From contig WELA01006134.1 of NCBI GenBank assembly GCA_009602735.1, forward strand, positions 226,359 to 254,362: a stretch of DNA of 28,004 bases, in the 5' to 3' direction. Within the stretch, counting starts at the first letter, position 1. Each line of letters opens with the position of its first letter. Below, one piece after another: positions 11,501-22,029 of the stretch. The stretch comes from Mesotaenium endlicherianum. Taxonomy: Eukaryota > Streptophyta > Zygnematophyceae > Zygnematales > Mesotaeniaceae. The position numbers and the translations under genes were made by a program. Under the pieces are notes generated by a model. That model was not told where the DNA came from, searched no databases, and saw only the letters and a program-made list of their open reading frames with translations.

Positions 11501-14500
11501 TCAGATGCCACAGGTTGCAATCCTCTCCCTGCTGTACCTTCCAAAGTCTTGAGAAAGTCCGATGGCAGGCATATCAATCAATTGCTTCAAATTTTGAGGG
11601 CCATGAGGTCCTAACAATCGATGACATGACACGTATGCGAAAGCTCTGAATAATTGGGTAACCGGCACATCACGAGAAGCCAATGAGTGCGGCAAGGAGC
11701 GGCACCAAGGGCAGATCAAGGCCACACAGCACCAGAGTCAAGCTGTTAATACTCCCCACGAATAAAAGGCGAGTCGTTCAGGACCCAGGTGCCTTGAAAA
11801 AGGTTCATCAGATACATGTGTGTGTTTGTGTGTGTGCTTGTGAGCATGAGAGAGAGAGAGAGAGGCGAGGACCTTTAATTCCCTAGAACTCAATAGCAGC
11901 AGCAGGAGCGGCAGCGCGCACCTGCCGGGCACAAAGGTAAACGCCCCCTGGATGGAGCCGGAGTCGTTGACGAGGCCGCTGCAGCTCTGGTACACAAACT
12001 CGTCCTCGCCCGCCCTCAGGATGGGGTACTGCCAGCCACACACGCGCGTGCCCACACGCACTCGCATGTGCGCACGCATGCAGGCACACGTGCACGAGCG
12101 CGCATTGCCCTCCACTCCGTCAGCATTTCTATGGTTGGAGACTTACAAGTAAGCAAGACCAACCGTGCACGCGCGCACACACAGGTGGACGGGCAGGCAG
12201 GCAGGCAGGCAGGCAAGCAGGCAGCTGGCCAGCGGCAGCTGAAAGAAGGTAACAGGTGTCGGCAGCAGAGATACCAAATGAGCAAGACATCAGCAGTGGC
12301 AGCAAAGGGGCAGAGGCGGCAGCAAACAGCGTGCACCACATAAGAGGAGTGTATGTGGACAGGCAGGAGGACCCGGGAGGGCAGCCCCATTAAAACCCCA
12401 GATGGTGCAAGGGACTGCTCGGCCGCATCTCTGAACGCGACAAGTGGCAGACTTCCCTGCAACTTGTCCCCCAACCTCCGCCCAGACACAGCCTAAAAGG
12501 CCTCGAGGACTCAAAGGCCCCAAGCCACTTCTCTGTTTTTCAACGTTGCCCTTTCTCTAGAAGGGTGCGTGAGTGCCACCTGGCAGAGTCAGACCCAACC
12601 GGCGAATTCCAACCCCTCAACTCCGCTGTGGCTGATTATTGTATGAGTGAGAAGTAAAGTTCAAGGAGACGGAAGGCGAGAGGAGAGAGGCGAGAGGCAA
12701 GAGGCGAGAGGCAAGAGAGGCGAGAGGCGACGCCGTCCACGAAGTCAACGAAGGCGACAAAGAAGGAGCAAAAAGGAAAAGGAAAAAGGGAAAGATAAGG
12801 AAAAGGAAAAGAAAAAACGGAAAAGCAAACGCGGAGAACAACAGACCTTGCCTATGACGCCCAGTCCCTGCACGTCCTCGGGCGGCGCGTCGCCGTCGCG
12901 GATCACCCAGTGCCGCGACGTGAGCTGGCACGATGCCATGGCGCCACCCGGCAGCAGGCGCATGCGCACGGAGTAGGAGAAGTAGTAGCGCTCGGGGTCC
13001 TGGTACTTGATTGTCGACAGCTCCGGCACAAACACGGCCGAAATCCGAATCTGCCATCAAACGGGGGAGAGAGAGAGAGGGGAGGGGAGGGGAGGGGGAG
13101 GAGGGATTGGTCGGTTTGAGGCTGGCAAAGGGGTTGTACTCGCGCTCCGCAAGTCCAGGTCAATTGTGAGTCAAACTCACAGACTTTCAGTCACTGGAAG
13201 GGCCAACTATGCCAGTAGCGCCGTTATCTTAACCCACGCCTCCTTCCCTCCTCGCCGCCCCCCAAACTACACCCCCTCCGGCCCCCATTCCCCACTGCAG
13301 GGAAGGGGATTTTGCCAGCGTGCCACCTGTTGCTCGAGAAGAGTGAGTGTTGTTCTCTGGTGCTCACCTGGACGCCATTTGTCACGGCGGTGGCGCACGC
13401 GGGCGGCGTCTCCGGGAAGAGCGAGATGCCCCGGCTGCCCGCCATGTCAGCGTGAAGCCTCCTGACGATGTACGTGCCGTCCTGCAGGCGGGCGGCGTAC
13501 GCCTCGAGCCACCTCAGCATGCCATCTGTCGCCTCCAGTCCCCCTCCCTCACCTCCTCCTTCCCCCCCTCCCCCTCCTGCCGCCCCTCCCCCTTCTACTG
13601 CCTCTTCCCCTCCCCCTCTCGCTCTGTTAGTTCCCGCCCCCCCTCCCGCTCCTTCCCCCACACCTCCTCCTGGTCCGCCTTCTGCTCCTGCTCCTGCAGC
13701 CAGGGGATTATTCTGCTGCAGCTGCTGCGGTGCAGGGAGGGGGGGCACGCAGGGGAGCATGAACCCGGGAGATTTGGTGCACGCAAATATGCGCCCGCTC
13801 GCGCAGTCCAGCACAAACGTCTTCTGCTTGAGCGTCGACACGGCCACCGGCACGCGCCGCCCGGGAGGGGGGCCGCGGCCGCCCGGGCGCCGCCGGGTGG
13901 CNGGGGCTGTGCCCGGCCGCGGCGCGGATGCTGGCGAGCGGGAGCAGCTGCGTCGTCGCCAGGTGGCTGTAGAAGAAGTAGCCACCTAGCAGCCCCCGGC
14001 TGAGCCCCGCCACCTCTCTCTCCAGGGTGCCCTCCTCAAACTCCTCCTCCTCCTCGTGGGCGGCAAAGTGGGCGGCGCCAGGTGGTGGTGGGTCTCTCAA
14101 GTACTGGCAGTCCAGGGTCTGGCCGTTGCAGAGGCGATAGAGCACGCGCATGGCGGGGGGGAGGGTGACGTGGAGGGCGTGCTCGGCCGCATCGAGCTCC
14201 TCCTCTGAGACGCCGGCGTTGAGCGAGCGCGCGACAGCTGGCGCGTGCTCCTGCGTCCACGCGCGGATGGCAGCCCAGCAGCGCTTTGCGCGCGGGAAGA
14301 GCGCGCCGTAGCGGCCGTACTCGTGCATGTGCGCCATGTACATGGACTGCCCCTCCTCCCTCACGCGCGCGCACACACGCACACACACACACACACACAC
14401 ACGTGCGCCCGCACACACACATACACACACACGCACACGCATGCACACACGCACATGCACGCGCGTGCGCGCGCACACACACACACACACACGCGCACAG

Positions 14501-15733
14501 ACACACACACACGCACACACACGCACAAACACGCACACATGGAGGCATGCCCACGCGGTCAGATATGGGGTCCGATATACATGCATCCCGGTAGACGCTG
14601 GCACGTATCCCGGTAGACGCTAGCAAACCCATGAACACGTAAGCACGCGGAAGCGTGCATGTACCTACCAACATTCTTGCACATGCAGGTACGCACACGC
14701 ATGCACAAGCATGCACACGCACACGCAAACGCCCACGCATGCCTGCGTGCACAAGTTCAGCTGCTGGGGCAAACAGCGACAGAAGGAGGTAGAACGACAA
14801 CTTTCATTGTCACGTGCTTGTTCACGTGAGACTGAGCTGGCACAAAACCCCAACACTGAATTCTGATCCGAGCCCAAACCTGAGCCAATGCCTGAGCCTA
14901 AGCCCGTCCGGAGCTGAGCCTGAGGCTAACTTAAACCCTAGAATTAAACTCAAGGTCTGACCCTGACCCTCATTTGACCCCCAACTCTAGATGTTAACCT
15001 AACCCCACAATCGTGAGTGCTCAAAGCATCCCAAGCATCCCTAGCCCAGAGGTGGACACCACCACACCCAAGCCTCGCCCTCACTGCAACCGGACTTCAC
15101 TCGCAACTGTGACGCCAGCCCTAACCCTCACCTTGACCATGCTTCCATTCCCACACCTAAACCCTGGCCCTGTACCAAAATAAACCATAAAGAATGTTTG
15201 CAGGATATTTTCAGCTTCGTCAGGGATGGCTATGAAGGACGGTGGGTAGACAGAGGATGTGCATAATTACTAGGTGAGGCAACACAGAGCTATGTCCTCC
15301 TCCAACGCCACATGGCAGTCTGCCCTCAGTGAAGCCCATCCCCCAACATTCCTCCTGCAATTGCCTCGTTGCACAAATTTTCCATTAGCTTGCTTATGTG
15401 GCAGCTCCTGAGCAAGGCTCTCGTAGGGTTTTTGTTTTTGTTTTTTTTTTTGCTGATGATGTGGCAGTAGAAAGTCTCCTTCACCATGTAATTAGGACAT
15501 ATGTAGTCCGGTGGGACGTCGTCCAGCGACATGGCGAGCCAATCCCGTCTGCAGTGCGCCTGCCACAGGCCGTCCTCCCGCGCCAGGTGGCGCCACGAGC
15601 GCTGAACGCAGGCCACCACTGCGCACTCCCTCGCAGTCAGGAGCTCAAAGATTTTGATGACCACCTGCGAGGGTAAGCCATTGAAAGGACAATCCTCCTC
15701 CGTCCCTTCAACAAGTACAGCTCTCTCCGCCAT
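11501..15733 (-). CDS. SKIP16: F-box protein SKIP16 homologue (F-box, SMI1/KNR4-like, ApaG)
   Basis: The plant family is thought to act as the substrate adaptor of an SCF ubiquitin ligase. Exons: 15733-15485 (ATG, F-box around [17 protein letters not shown]); 14346-13368 (SMI1/KNR4-like, [11 protein letters not shown] and [17 protein letters not shown], then [17 protein letters not shown] and [15 protein letters not shown]); 13050-12847 (ApaG, AVFVPELS and [15 protein letters not shown]); 12028-11922 (ApaG end, [12 protein letters not shown] and [12 protein letters not shown]); and a weaker last exon 11645-11501 (LLGPHGPQN, then TGA). All borders are GT-AG and phases agree, except that exon 2 is 979 nt instead of a multiple of three, with an N at 13902 where the frame changes. 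A Gly/Ala-rich insert (about 13540-13740) replaces a short spacer of land-plant homologues. The first and last exon borders are the least certain; a microexon could lie in the 14347-15484 intron. Confidence 0.85.
11815..11864. repeat. (TG)n then (GA)n microsatellite
   Basis: An interrupted TG repeat (11815-11842) is followed by a GA run (11847-11864). It lies in the proposed last intron of the SKIP16 homologue, just downstream of its 11922 donor in the gene's direction. Confidence 0.85.
12191..12224. repeat. (GGCA)n microsatellite
   Basis: Tandem GGCA tetranucleotide, eight units with one G-to-A change. It lies inside the 12029-12846 intron of the SKIP16 homologue. Confidence 0.85.
12661..12845. 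repeat. Purine-only tract with (GAGAGGC) minisatellite
   Basis: The plus strand is almost entirely purine. It begins with 7-14-bp units of GAGAGGC/GAGAGGCAA (12672-12729) and continues with AAAAGG-type runs (12765-12830). On the gene's strand it is a polypyrimidine stretch directly after the 12847 splice donor. Confidence 0.8.
13066..13105. repeat. G-run tract with G-quadruplex potential
   Basis: A GA repeat passes into four or more runs of four to five G spaced by single A residues (13079-13105) on the plus strand. On the gene's strand it is a C/T tract 15-55 nt upstream of the acceptor at 13051, so it doubles as that intron's polypyrimidine tract. Confidence 0.75.
14361..14536. repeat. Interrupted (CA)n microsatellite
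   Basis: About 175 bp of CA dinucleotide broken by CG and TG pairs, giving long CACACG words. It begins about 15 nt upstream of the exon 2 acceptor of the SKIP16 homologue (14347). Long His/Thr or Cys/Val open frames across it on both strands are artefacts of the repeat. Confidence 0.95.
14585..14624. repeat. Two-copy 22-bp direct repeat
   Basis: ATCCCGGTAGACGCTGGC at 14585 recurs at 14607 with one change. It lies in the 14347-15484 intron, followed by CA/GC-rich sequence and, from 14880 to 15175, degenerate CCTGAGCC / CCCTAACCC words reminiscent of decayed telomere-like repeats. Confidence 0.7.
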
Positions 15734-16554
15734 TCGCTTCGCGCTGCTCGCTCGGAGACTCAGCGGGATCCACTCACGCTTCACCTCAGCAACCACTAAT
15801 CCTACAACATTAAGAGCCGGTGACAGCAATCTTTACTTCGAAAGAGGTCTTCACAAGTTTGGAGGCTCGACAGAAATGCTCACATGCCGAGATTCAATAA
15901 CCTCATTCCCTCCTCGCTTGTCAATGCATAGCCATGTTCTGCTCGAGGCCGCTTATATAAGGAAGCCCCGGACTCTACATGTGCTCAAGCTGTGATATAT
16001 TATGATGTGCTATGTGCTCTTGTGAAACCATTCAAAGTCACGTCACGTCGATCAGCAATGTCACGCCAAGCGTGAGACCCGACGTCATAGGCCTACTGTG
16101 ACCACAACCGTGAGCAACCCTGAGTCCGGCAGAGTTGGAACAAAATTTGGCCATTGTGTGGATTGTGAATTTGATAACACAGACTTATGTGGCAATATTT
16201 GTTTGTTTATTGGCGAAATAATGCATATTATACACTTATGATGTCGTGCCTAACAGGTCCCTCGGCACTTGAGTAGCCTTTCAGCACGTGTGCCTTCGAC
16301 CTGGTCGATGTGTCGGTGGCCCTCCTCACGTGCGGGCAAACATGGTCGATCGATCTTCGCACGTGTGTTGGTGACAAGCCTTACCAGGGTTAACCCATCC
16401 CTGGGCTCCTGAACTTGCACCATGCAACCATGATCAGTACTCAGGGCAACGTTCTCCTTCACCCAGCTCTCACCGTCTGCTTATCCTAAGACTTTAGCTG
16501 GAATTCTAAAAATTACCTGCCTTGCCTTAATTCCTCTTACAAGGACGGAAGTCT
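15734..16554. other. Upstream region of the SKIP16 homologue and left flank of the retroelement palindrome
   Basis: The promoter side (to about 16100) has no convincing open frame. From about 16250 to 16555, on the minus strand, the sequence continues from the inverted retroelement copy. It has a 70-codon open frame (16462-16250) with no recognised motif, possibly the diverged start of that element's internal region. Confidence 0.4.
15953..15959 (-). promoter_or_regulatory. Putative TATA box of the SKIP16 homologue
   Basis: TATATAA on the minus strand lies about 220 nt upstream of the chosen ATG (15733), inside a GC-rich setting (CCTTATATAAGCGGCC). The position would give a 5' leader of roughly 190 nt. 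No initiation data support it. Confidence 0.35.
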
Positions 16555-17796
16555 CTTACTTCCACATAGGCTTCATGCCTTAAGGTTCTTGGGTTCACAG
16601 GCGAGCACATTGTAGTTTGCAAAAATCACACTCTAAGCAGCTTGACATACAACGTCAGGTTCAGAGAAAATCGTCCTTCAGGCTTTTGCTTAACTTTCAC
16701 AAGTCACAGCTTACAAAACTCTGAAACTACACATCTATGCTGGCCTGGGTCAAGCTCTTCACTTAACACCGCACCTTAACAGCTCTTCACTGCCAGGCTT
16801 GCCAGGCTAGGCTCACTCAATTCTTCACTGAGAGCTTTATCTGTCAATACTACTCTCTCTCTTCGAGATGCGAATGCGACTTCTGAGAACTTGGAAACTA
16901 ACACACAACTCACCATTTTAAGGCTGCTTCACACACACTTGTGGCGTTCGGCCGAATCTGTGCTAATCTGCTAGCAGATTCTATTCTGCAGTCCTCCTGC
17001 TTTCAACAGTGAGATTCCCTCTTGGGAACTCCTACAATCCTAACTTATCTATGATACACTGAAAAGAATCTTCAGCGTCGGCAGAAGCGTGGGGCCTCGG
17101 CCCTCCAATGGCCTTGGGAACTCCTTCTTCTTCTTCGCGCCCTTCTTCTCCTTCCTTCTGCTTCTTCTGCTTCTTGGCAAAAGTGCGTGAGAGTGAATGA
17201 CATGTCTCAGGCAAGATTCGTGCCTTTCGCAGGCACCACACAGCGTCATCTTTCGAGAATGCCGTGCTTAGTCACAAAGCTTAGCTGCATGTCGCTTCTG
17301 CCTACCCATGCTCAACTCAAGCTCGTAGTCACTCAGCATGCATGCACACCTCGTGACTGTCGCGCGTGGCTGCTTAGCTTCTCAGCTGGCAGTCACGCCT
17401 AATTGGCTCATGGCTAAGAACTCCTGAACGGCGTGTACAAGCAAATGCCACTTGCTCAAGATTCCCAACCGGGCGGCCGTAATCTATCTTGGCATTGCGG
17501 CCATGACCTGGCTTAATCTGCCAGTCACACAGTACCGGACTTGGTACCTGCTGGGCGGCTCATCACTGATCTCCAGCTTCTAGTCTTGCGGCTGTCTATG
17601 CTGTCAAAACCTCCCCCATTCCTGGGTGTGGGGCACATTGACATTGACCCCTTGCCAGTGGTCTTGATGCTGACATAACCGCTGACTGCGACGAAATCAG
17701 TCAAGTGGTCGGTGAGTCAACGTTGACTTTCCGTACCTGGGTGGCCGTAGCTTGCGCTGCGCGTGCGGCACCGTCAAACGGATAGTAGTCGCGACA
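16555..17796 (-). mobile_element. Retroelement leader/LTR-type copy, left arm of the palindrome
   Basis: Read on the minus strand it starts TGTCGCGACTACTATCCG at 17796 and runs to about 16555. It matches, with gaps, the plus-strand copy that starts at 17844 and resumes at 20801. Shared blocks include GACGGTG.CGCACGCGCAGC, ACTGCCAGCTGAGAAGCTAAGCAG-like sequence, GATTAGCACAGATTCGG, AAAATGGTGAGT and GTGGAAGTAAGA. It holds an unoccupied counterpart of the piggyBac target (CTAG at 16971-16974). A 3' CA border and primer site were not located, so LTR and leader cannot be separated. Confidence 0.7.
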
Positions 17797-18669
17797 ATGA
17801 TGACCGCAATCATTAGTACCAATGTCTATAATCTGACTGAAAGTGTCGCGACTGCTATCCACTTGACGGTGTCGCACGCGCAGCGCAAGTCACGGCCGCC
17901 CAGGTACGGATAGTAAGCGTTGACTCACTGACCAAAGGACTGAGTTATCTTAGTCAGCGGTTCTGTCAAAGTCGTTATCACTGTCAAATTGGTCACGACA
18001 CGTCAAACTCCACACCCAGGGATGGATGGGGATTTGGACAGAGTAGTCAGCCGAAAGGATAGGGGCCTGGAACCAGCAATGAGCCAGCCCAACAAGTGCC
18101 AAGAAAGGTACTGATCAATCAGGCTATCTAAGCCAAGTACAGCAGGGATGTTGCAGAGGCGTTGTGTGCCACCTCGGCCAAGACCCTCGAGTGACTAGTC
18201 ACGGCTTGAGCGTTCATCTCAAACGCTGCCAGCCACCAGCCACATAGGCGTGATTGCCAGCTGAAAGGCTAAGCAGTCATGCGCAACAGTCACACGGCGT
18301 GCATGCATGCTGAGTGACAACTTCTGAGCTGTTTGAGAGATGCTAGGTAAGGACGACATGCAAGCTAGGCGCTGTGACAAAGCACTGGCATTCTCGAGAG
18401 AGGATAACGTGTGGTGCCTACGAAAGGCACGAGTCCTGCTTGAAGCTGCCTCATTCTTGCCCACATTGTGTCAAGGAAGCTGAAGGAGCACAGGTACAGA
18501 AGAAGGCGCAAAGAAGAAGGAGTTCCCAAGGCCACAGAAGAGCCGAGACGCCACGCTTCTACCGACGCTGAAAGATTTCTTCTTAGTGTATCATAGAAAG
18601 GTTAGACCTCAGGAGTTCCCAAGAGAGGATCTCGCTGGTAGAAAGTAGAGAGCTGCAAAATAGAATCTG

Positions 18670-20800
18670 TTAACACTAGGTCTCCCAAGGAAAAGACCAT
18701 ATATGGTCCAATAATGCACCCCCTAAGTCACACTATATTGAAATAACCACTAAAGCTATGACTATGTGTGATAGACCATTAGAGAGCTTACATCACAAAG
18801 TATTGCACTGGCCATGTGGCCCGCAATTTTCGGAAAGGTAAGGTGTACTTTCCGTACTAGGTGTGTACGGTAACAAGAAACGAGCAAATAGGGCCAACTT
18901 TACCTTCACACACTATGAATTTGGATTTGAACCAGTAGTTGTTGATTTAATCTGGGGTAGGCATGTGTCTTACCTATCATATGAAACAAATTTCACTTCA
19001 TTCCAATCAGTAGCTTTGTGGAGGCACACTCTGTACTTAGTGGACCATATGGGGTCCGGGTATTTTTCGTAGTTTTTAGTGCCTCATGCACCAAAGCATC
19101 ACAGTTAATAATTCATAATTTATTCTTTACACATGCAAATAGTAATCTGTCAAGTGGAGCTTGAAAGTAAGGTCTTACTTTACTTACAAAAAAATATTTA
19201 TATACAAAATAATGAGTTAAAATGATTAAAAATGAAATATTAGTTGCAAAATATTGCAGAATTGACAGCTTTGCACACATGAAGCTGTTTTGTTTTGTGG
19301 AGCACAATGTCTTTCATATATGTTTCAATTGCAGTTCCTTTGCTCTACAATCCTACTTCTTACTGCTACTCAGCTTGTAGGGGCCACTATCTACATGTGC
19401 TATGTGCCTGTTGGTATGGTACTCCTCAAAGCAAGGCGCGGGGCAAAGCGCTACTCCACACGTTGCGCACCAATAGCTAGGCCTCACCTTACTCTTCTCA
19501 TGGCCTAGGTCATACAACTTGCTCTTGCACACTACACATCCTGGTCTAGAGCCTCCTGGAAGGTGCTTAGGGAAGTGTCTCCCTAGGAACCTGTCAATCC
19601 CAGCCCGCNCTAGCCCTCCCCGCACTCCAGCGAAAGCGCCTCCCCTTATGTGGATCATGGATGTCTGTCATCTCCGCTACAACATCTAACATGAAGGGAT
19701 ACCTGTCACTCTCAGGATGGGCCAGGTTGTAGAGGATGTAGGCATCGGCCAGGGCAGCATCAAATAGACCCCAATATAGTTTGTGCCACCACTTTAAGCT
19801 CACAGCAGAAGTCTCGACAAAGAACTTATCTCTCACACAGAGCTTGTAAAATTGATCAACAGCGTCTTTGTGTGTTTTGTAGTGCACCACAATGTTTGGA
19901 GAAGTTATGGTTAAGGAGAAATTATGGTTATGGAGCAGTTGCCCTTCTCCTCCTCTTCTTTTTCTCATTTTTAAAAGTAGGAACAATGAGCATCAGCTGC
20001 TTACCTCTTCCGGTGTCAGGCCTGCCCCTCTTCCTCATAATATCCTCCTCCTCCTCCTCCTCCTCCTCCTCTTCCTCCTCATCCTCCTTATCCTCCTCAC
20101 CATCACTAGACCTTGGCTGTGAGTCATCATTTGGATCTTGGGAGGACGAAATTAGACTGTGACCCTCATTCTCCCTCGAATTTGAAAGCAAAGAGGCCCT
20201 TGAGGAAACCAAGCCAAAACGAACTACATGCGGCTCGAAATAAAACCAGGACTCTTCAGGCACTGTAGATAGGTACTGCCTGACCTGCCATGCCTCCCAT
20301 TGCTTCTTTTCTTTGTCATACAACACTTCTATGAGCCATGAGTTTTCCTTTTTAGTCCTCACAACCTCTTTTCTCACAATTCCGACTAAGAAAAACTCTA
20401 TGTAATACTGTCCAAATGTCTTTTTCGCCCATGCATCTCCCCAGAAGGTGGCAGGGATGAGTAATTTACCACCCACAACTATTTTTGGCGCATTTGAAGA
20501 AGAAGTCATGGCTCTAAGAGCTCTTTAGTGACCTCGGGTATGACAGACTTTTCACTTGAAATTTTGTTGTGAACCTGAACTTTGAACCTCCTTCTTTTCA
20601 CTCTAACTTTGTCGTTAATAATCGGAAGACCATTTTGCATTTTTTCGCCTAAGGTTCAAGTCTGTACGGTTCGTTTGAGCCATAATTTGTACCAGTTGGT
20701 CAACTGTAGCACCCTGGAGGTCAGCGCTGAAAAATGGGGGTTAGCTAGACCATATATGGTCCGAGGACCATATATGGTCCGATGGGATACCTAGTGTTAA
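18670..20800 (-). mobile_element. piggyBac-type DNA transposon, internally deleted
   Basis: TTAA target duplications lie at 18670-18673 and 20797-20800. Terminal inverted repeats are CACTAGGTCTCCC on the left and CACTAGGTATCCC (reverse complement) on the right, one mismatch in 13. Subterminal palindromes GACCATATATGGTC occur at 18695, 20748 and 20766, and a decayed copy near 19042. The element is 2123 bp without the duplications and carries transposase remains on the minus strand. The same retroelement site is present without insertion in the left arm near 16971, which supports the borders independently. The missing catalytic core suggests a non-autonomous derivative. Confidence 0.9.
19353..20509 (-). 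pseudogene. piggyBac-like transposase remnant, catalytic core missing
   Basis: The N-terminal part starts at ATG 20509 (MTSSSNAPKIVVGGK) and has a small beta-rich stretch (WLIEVLYDKEKKQWEAW) and a long acidic run of Glu. The frame closes at 19928. A second frame (about 19943-19594) gives the post-catalytic region with VSLKWWHKLYWGLFDAAL and DAYILYN, typical of the end of the piggyBac DDE domain. After an N at 19609 a third frame holds the cysteine-rich C-terminus (CVVCKS, YWCATCGVALCPAPCFEEYHT). The segment that should carry the catalytic Asp residues between the acidic part and the KWW motif is absent, and frames do not join. The protein cannot be an active transposase as it stands. Confidence 0.8.
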
Positions 20801-21238
20801 GAGATTAGCACAGATTCGGGTCAAACACCACAAGCGTGCGAATGTCACTTAAAATGGTGAGTGCCGTGTTAGTTTCCAAGTTCTCAGAAGTCTCAATTGT
20901 TGAATTGTTGATAGCAAGAGTATTAACAAGTAAAGCTCTCATTGAAGAACTGAGTGAGCCCAGCCAAGCAGTGAAGAGCTATTAAGAAGCGGTGTTGAGC
21001 GAAGAGCTCAGACTAGGCCAGCATAGATGTGCAATTTCAGAGTTTTGTAAGCTGTGACTTGTGAAAGAAGCGAAAGCCTTGAAGGGCGATTTTCTCTGAA
21101 TCTGGCATTGCCTGTTAAGCTGCTTAGACGTGATTTCTGCAAACTACAAACTTGTGAACCCTCAACTTGGGCGAAAGCCTGTGTGGAAGTAAGACGCTTT
21201 TGTCCTAATTCTGAGAACTTTGGGGTTGATTGGTTCAG

Positions 21239-22027
21239 GTGAACAAGAATTCCCAAGCCAATTGGAGATTGAGGCCTGTGAAGGTTGACGGTGTTCAACC
21301 TCGAAGGAAACCCGGAGAAATTCAACTGTACATACAGTCGGGGAGTGGAAAACTCTACCACTATGTGAAGCCTGCAGAAGGTTCTAACTCTAGCCAGAGT
21401 CCACGAGGAAGTGAGACGTCTGAGCATACTGACAACCGGTGGAGTGAGCAACCGTCGAGAAACGAGTCTCGCCATATCTCCGCAAGCGGTGAGAACCCGG
21501 ATAACACACGAGCCTTTGCACCAGATTCGGGCAGAGAGCAAGACGTGTGGGGTAGAGTCAGTGAGTCCTGGTCATCGTTCGAAATGGCCGGTGATGATCG
21601 GGAGGAACATCCTAAGTTCAAGCTGTCTGCAAAGTGTTTTAGCGGAAGAACCAGTGAAAATTGTCTCATTTTCGAAGAGTTTGAGGAGATCTACTGGGCG
21701 AAATTCTTTGAGAAGATTCAAAAGGATTCTTCTTATATGCAATCTGTCGCATTTATAGGCTTGGTTCAGCACTTGGATAAGGATGCCCTGTTGCTATATC
21801 GCCAATTTCGGAAGGATGAGGATCTCACCCAGGAATGGGCATTTGGAGAGCAAAAAAGGGCTAGGGATTTGAAAATCCAAAAAGAGGCTGCTAAAGTCCG
21901 AATGTCTGCTTAATCTTCAGGAAGAGCAGTGCTAACTGCACTTGTTGAGAGCATAGACTTAGCTGCACTAACACAAAAATTAACAGAGGCCATGAGGCAA
22001 CTCACTGAGGGCCAGCAAAGGGCTGCT
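21239..22027 (+). pseudogene. Retrotransposon gag, first copy, truncated
   Basis: An open frame runs to a TAA at 21911-21913, reading RHISASGENPDNTRAF, SAKCFSGRTSENCL and YWAKFFEKIQKDSSY. The same frame continues past the stop (SSGRAV, AALTQKLTEAMRQLTEGQQR) until homology with the second copy ends near 22027. The second copy has Leu where this one has the stop. The first codon is GTG where the second copy has ATG, unless splicing from the upstream ATG-GTGAGT supplies the start. No zinc knuckle is present because the copy is cut before it. Confidence 0.7.
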
Positions 22028-22029
22028 TA

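Larger units (their letters stand above)
17844..21238 (+). mobile_element. Retroelement leader/LTR-type copy, right arm, split by piggyBac
   Basis: It begins TGTCGCGACTGCTATCCACT and is the head-to-head partner of the left arm, with a 47-bp spacer between them (17797-17843). It runs to 18669, is interrupted by the piggyBac element (18670-20800), resumes at 20801 with GAGATTAGCACAGATTCGGG and leads into the gag pseudogene at 21239. The stretch AAAATG/GTGAGT (near 20855) to GGTTCAG/GTGAAC (21238) looks like an intron that would place the ATG in front of gag. This is inferred from consensus only. Confidence 0.7.

Noticed and set aside
12191..12224. Regularly spaced short repeats resembling a CRISPR array, also at 6451 and 4764
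   Set aside because: The repeats are directly tandem without unique spacers and the context is eukaryotic.
14036..14800. Long Cys/Val- and His/Thr-rich open frames across the CA microsatellite on both strands
   Set aside because: They are translations of CACACG/GTGTGC repeats. Only the portion matching the SMI1-like exon of SKIP16 is real.
15734..15829. N-terminal extension of the F-box exon from a TTG at 15829
   Set aside because: TTG is not an expected start in this lineage. The ATG at 15733 precedes the F-box suitably.
16250..16462. 70-codon minus-strand open frame as an independent gene
   Set aside because: It lies just beyond the inverted retroelement leader where gag would begin and shows no distinct motif. 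It is more likely diverged element sequence.
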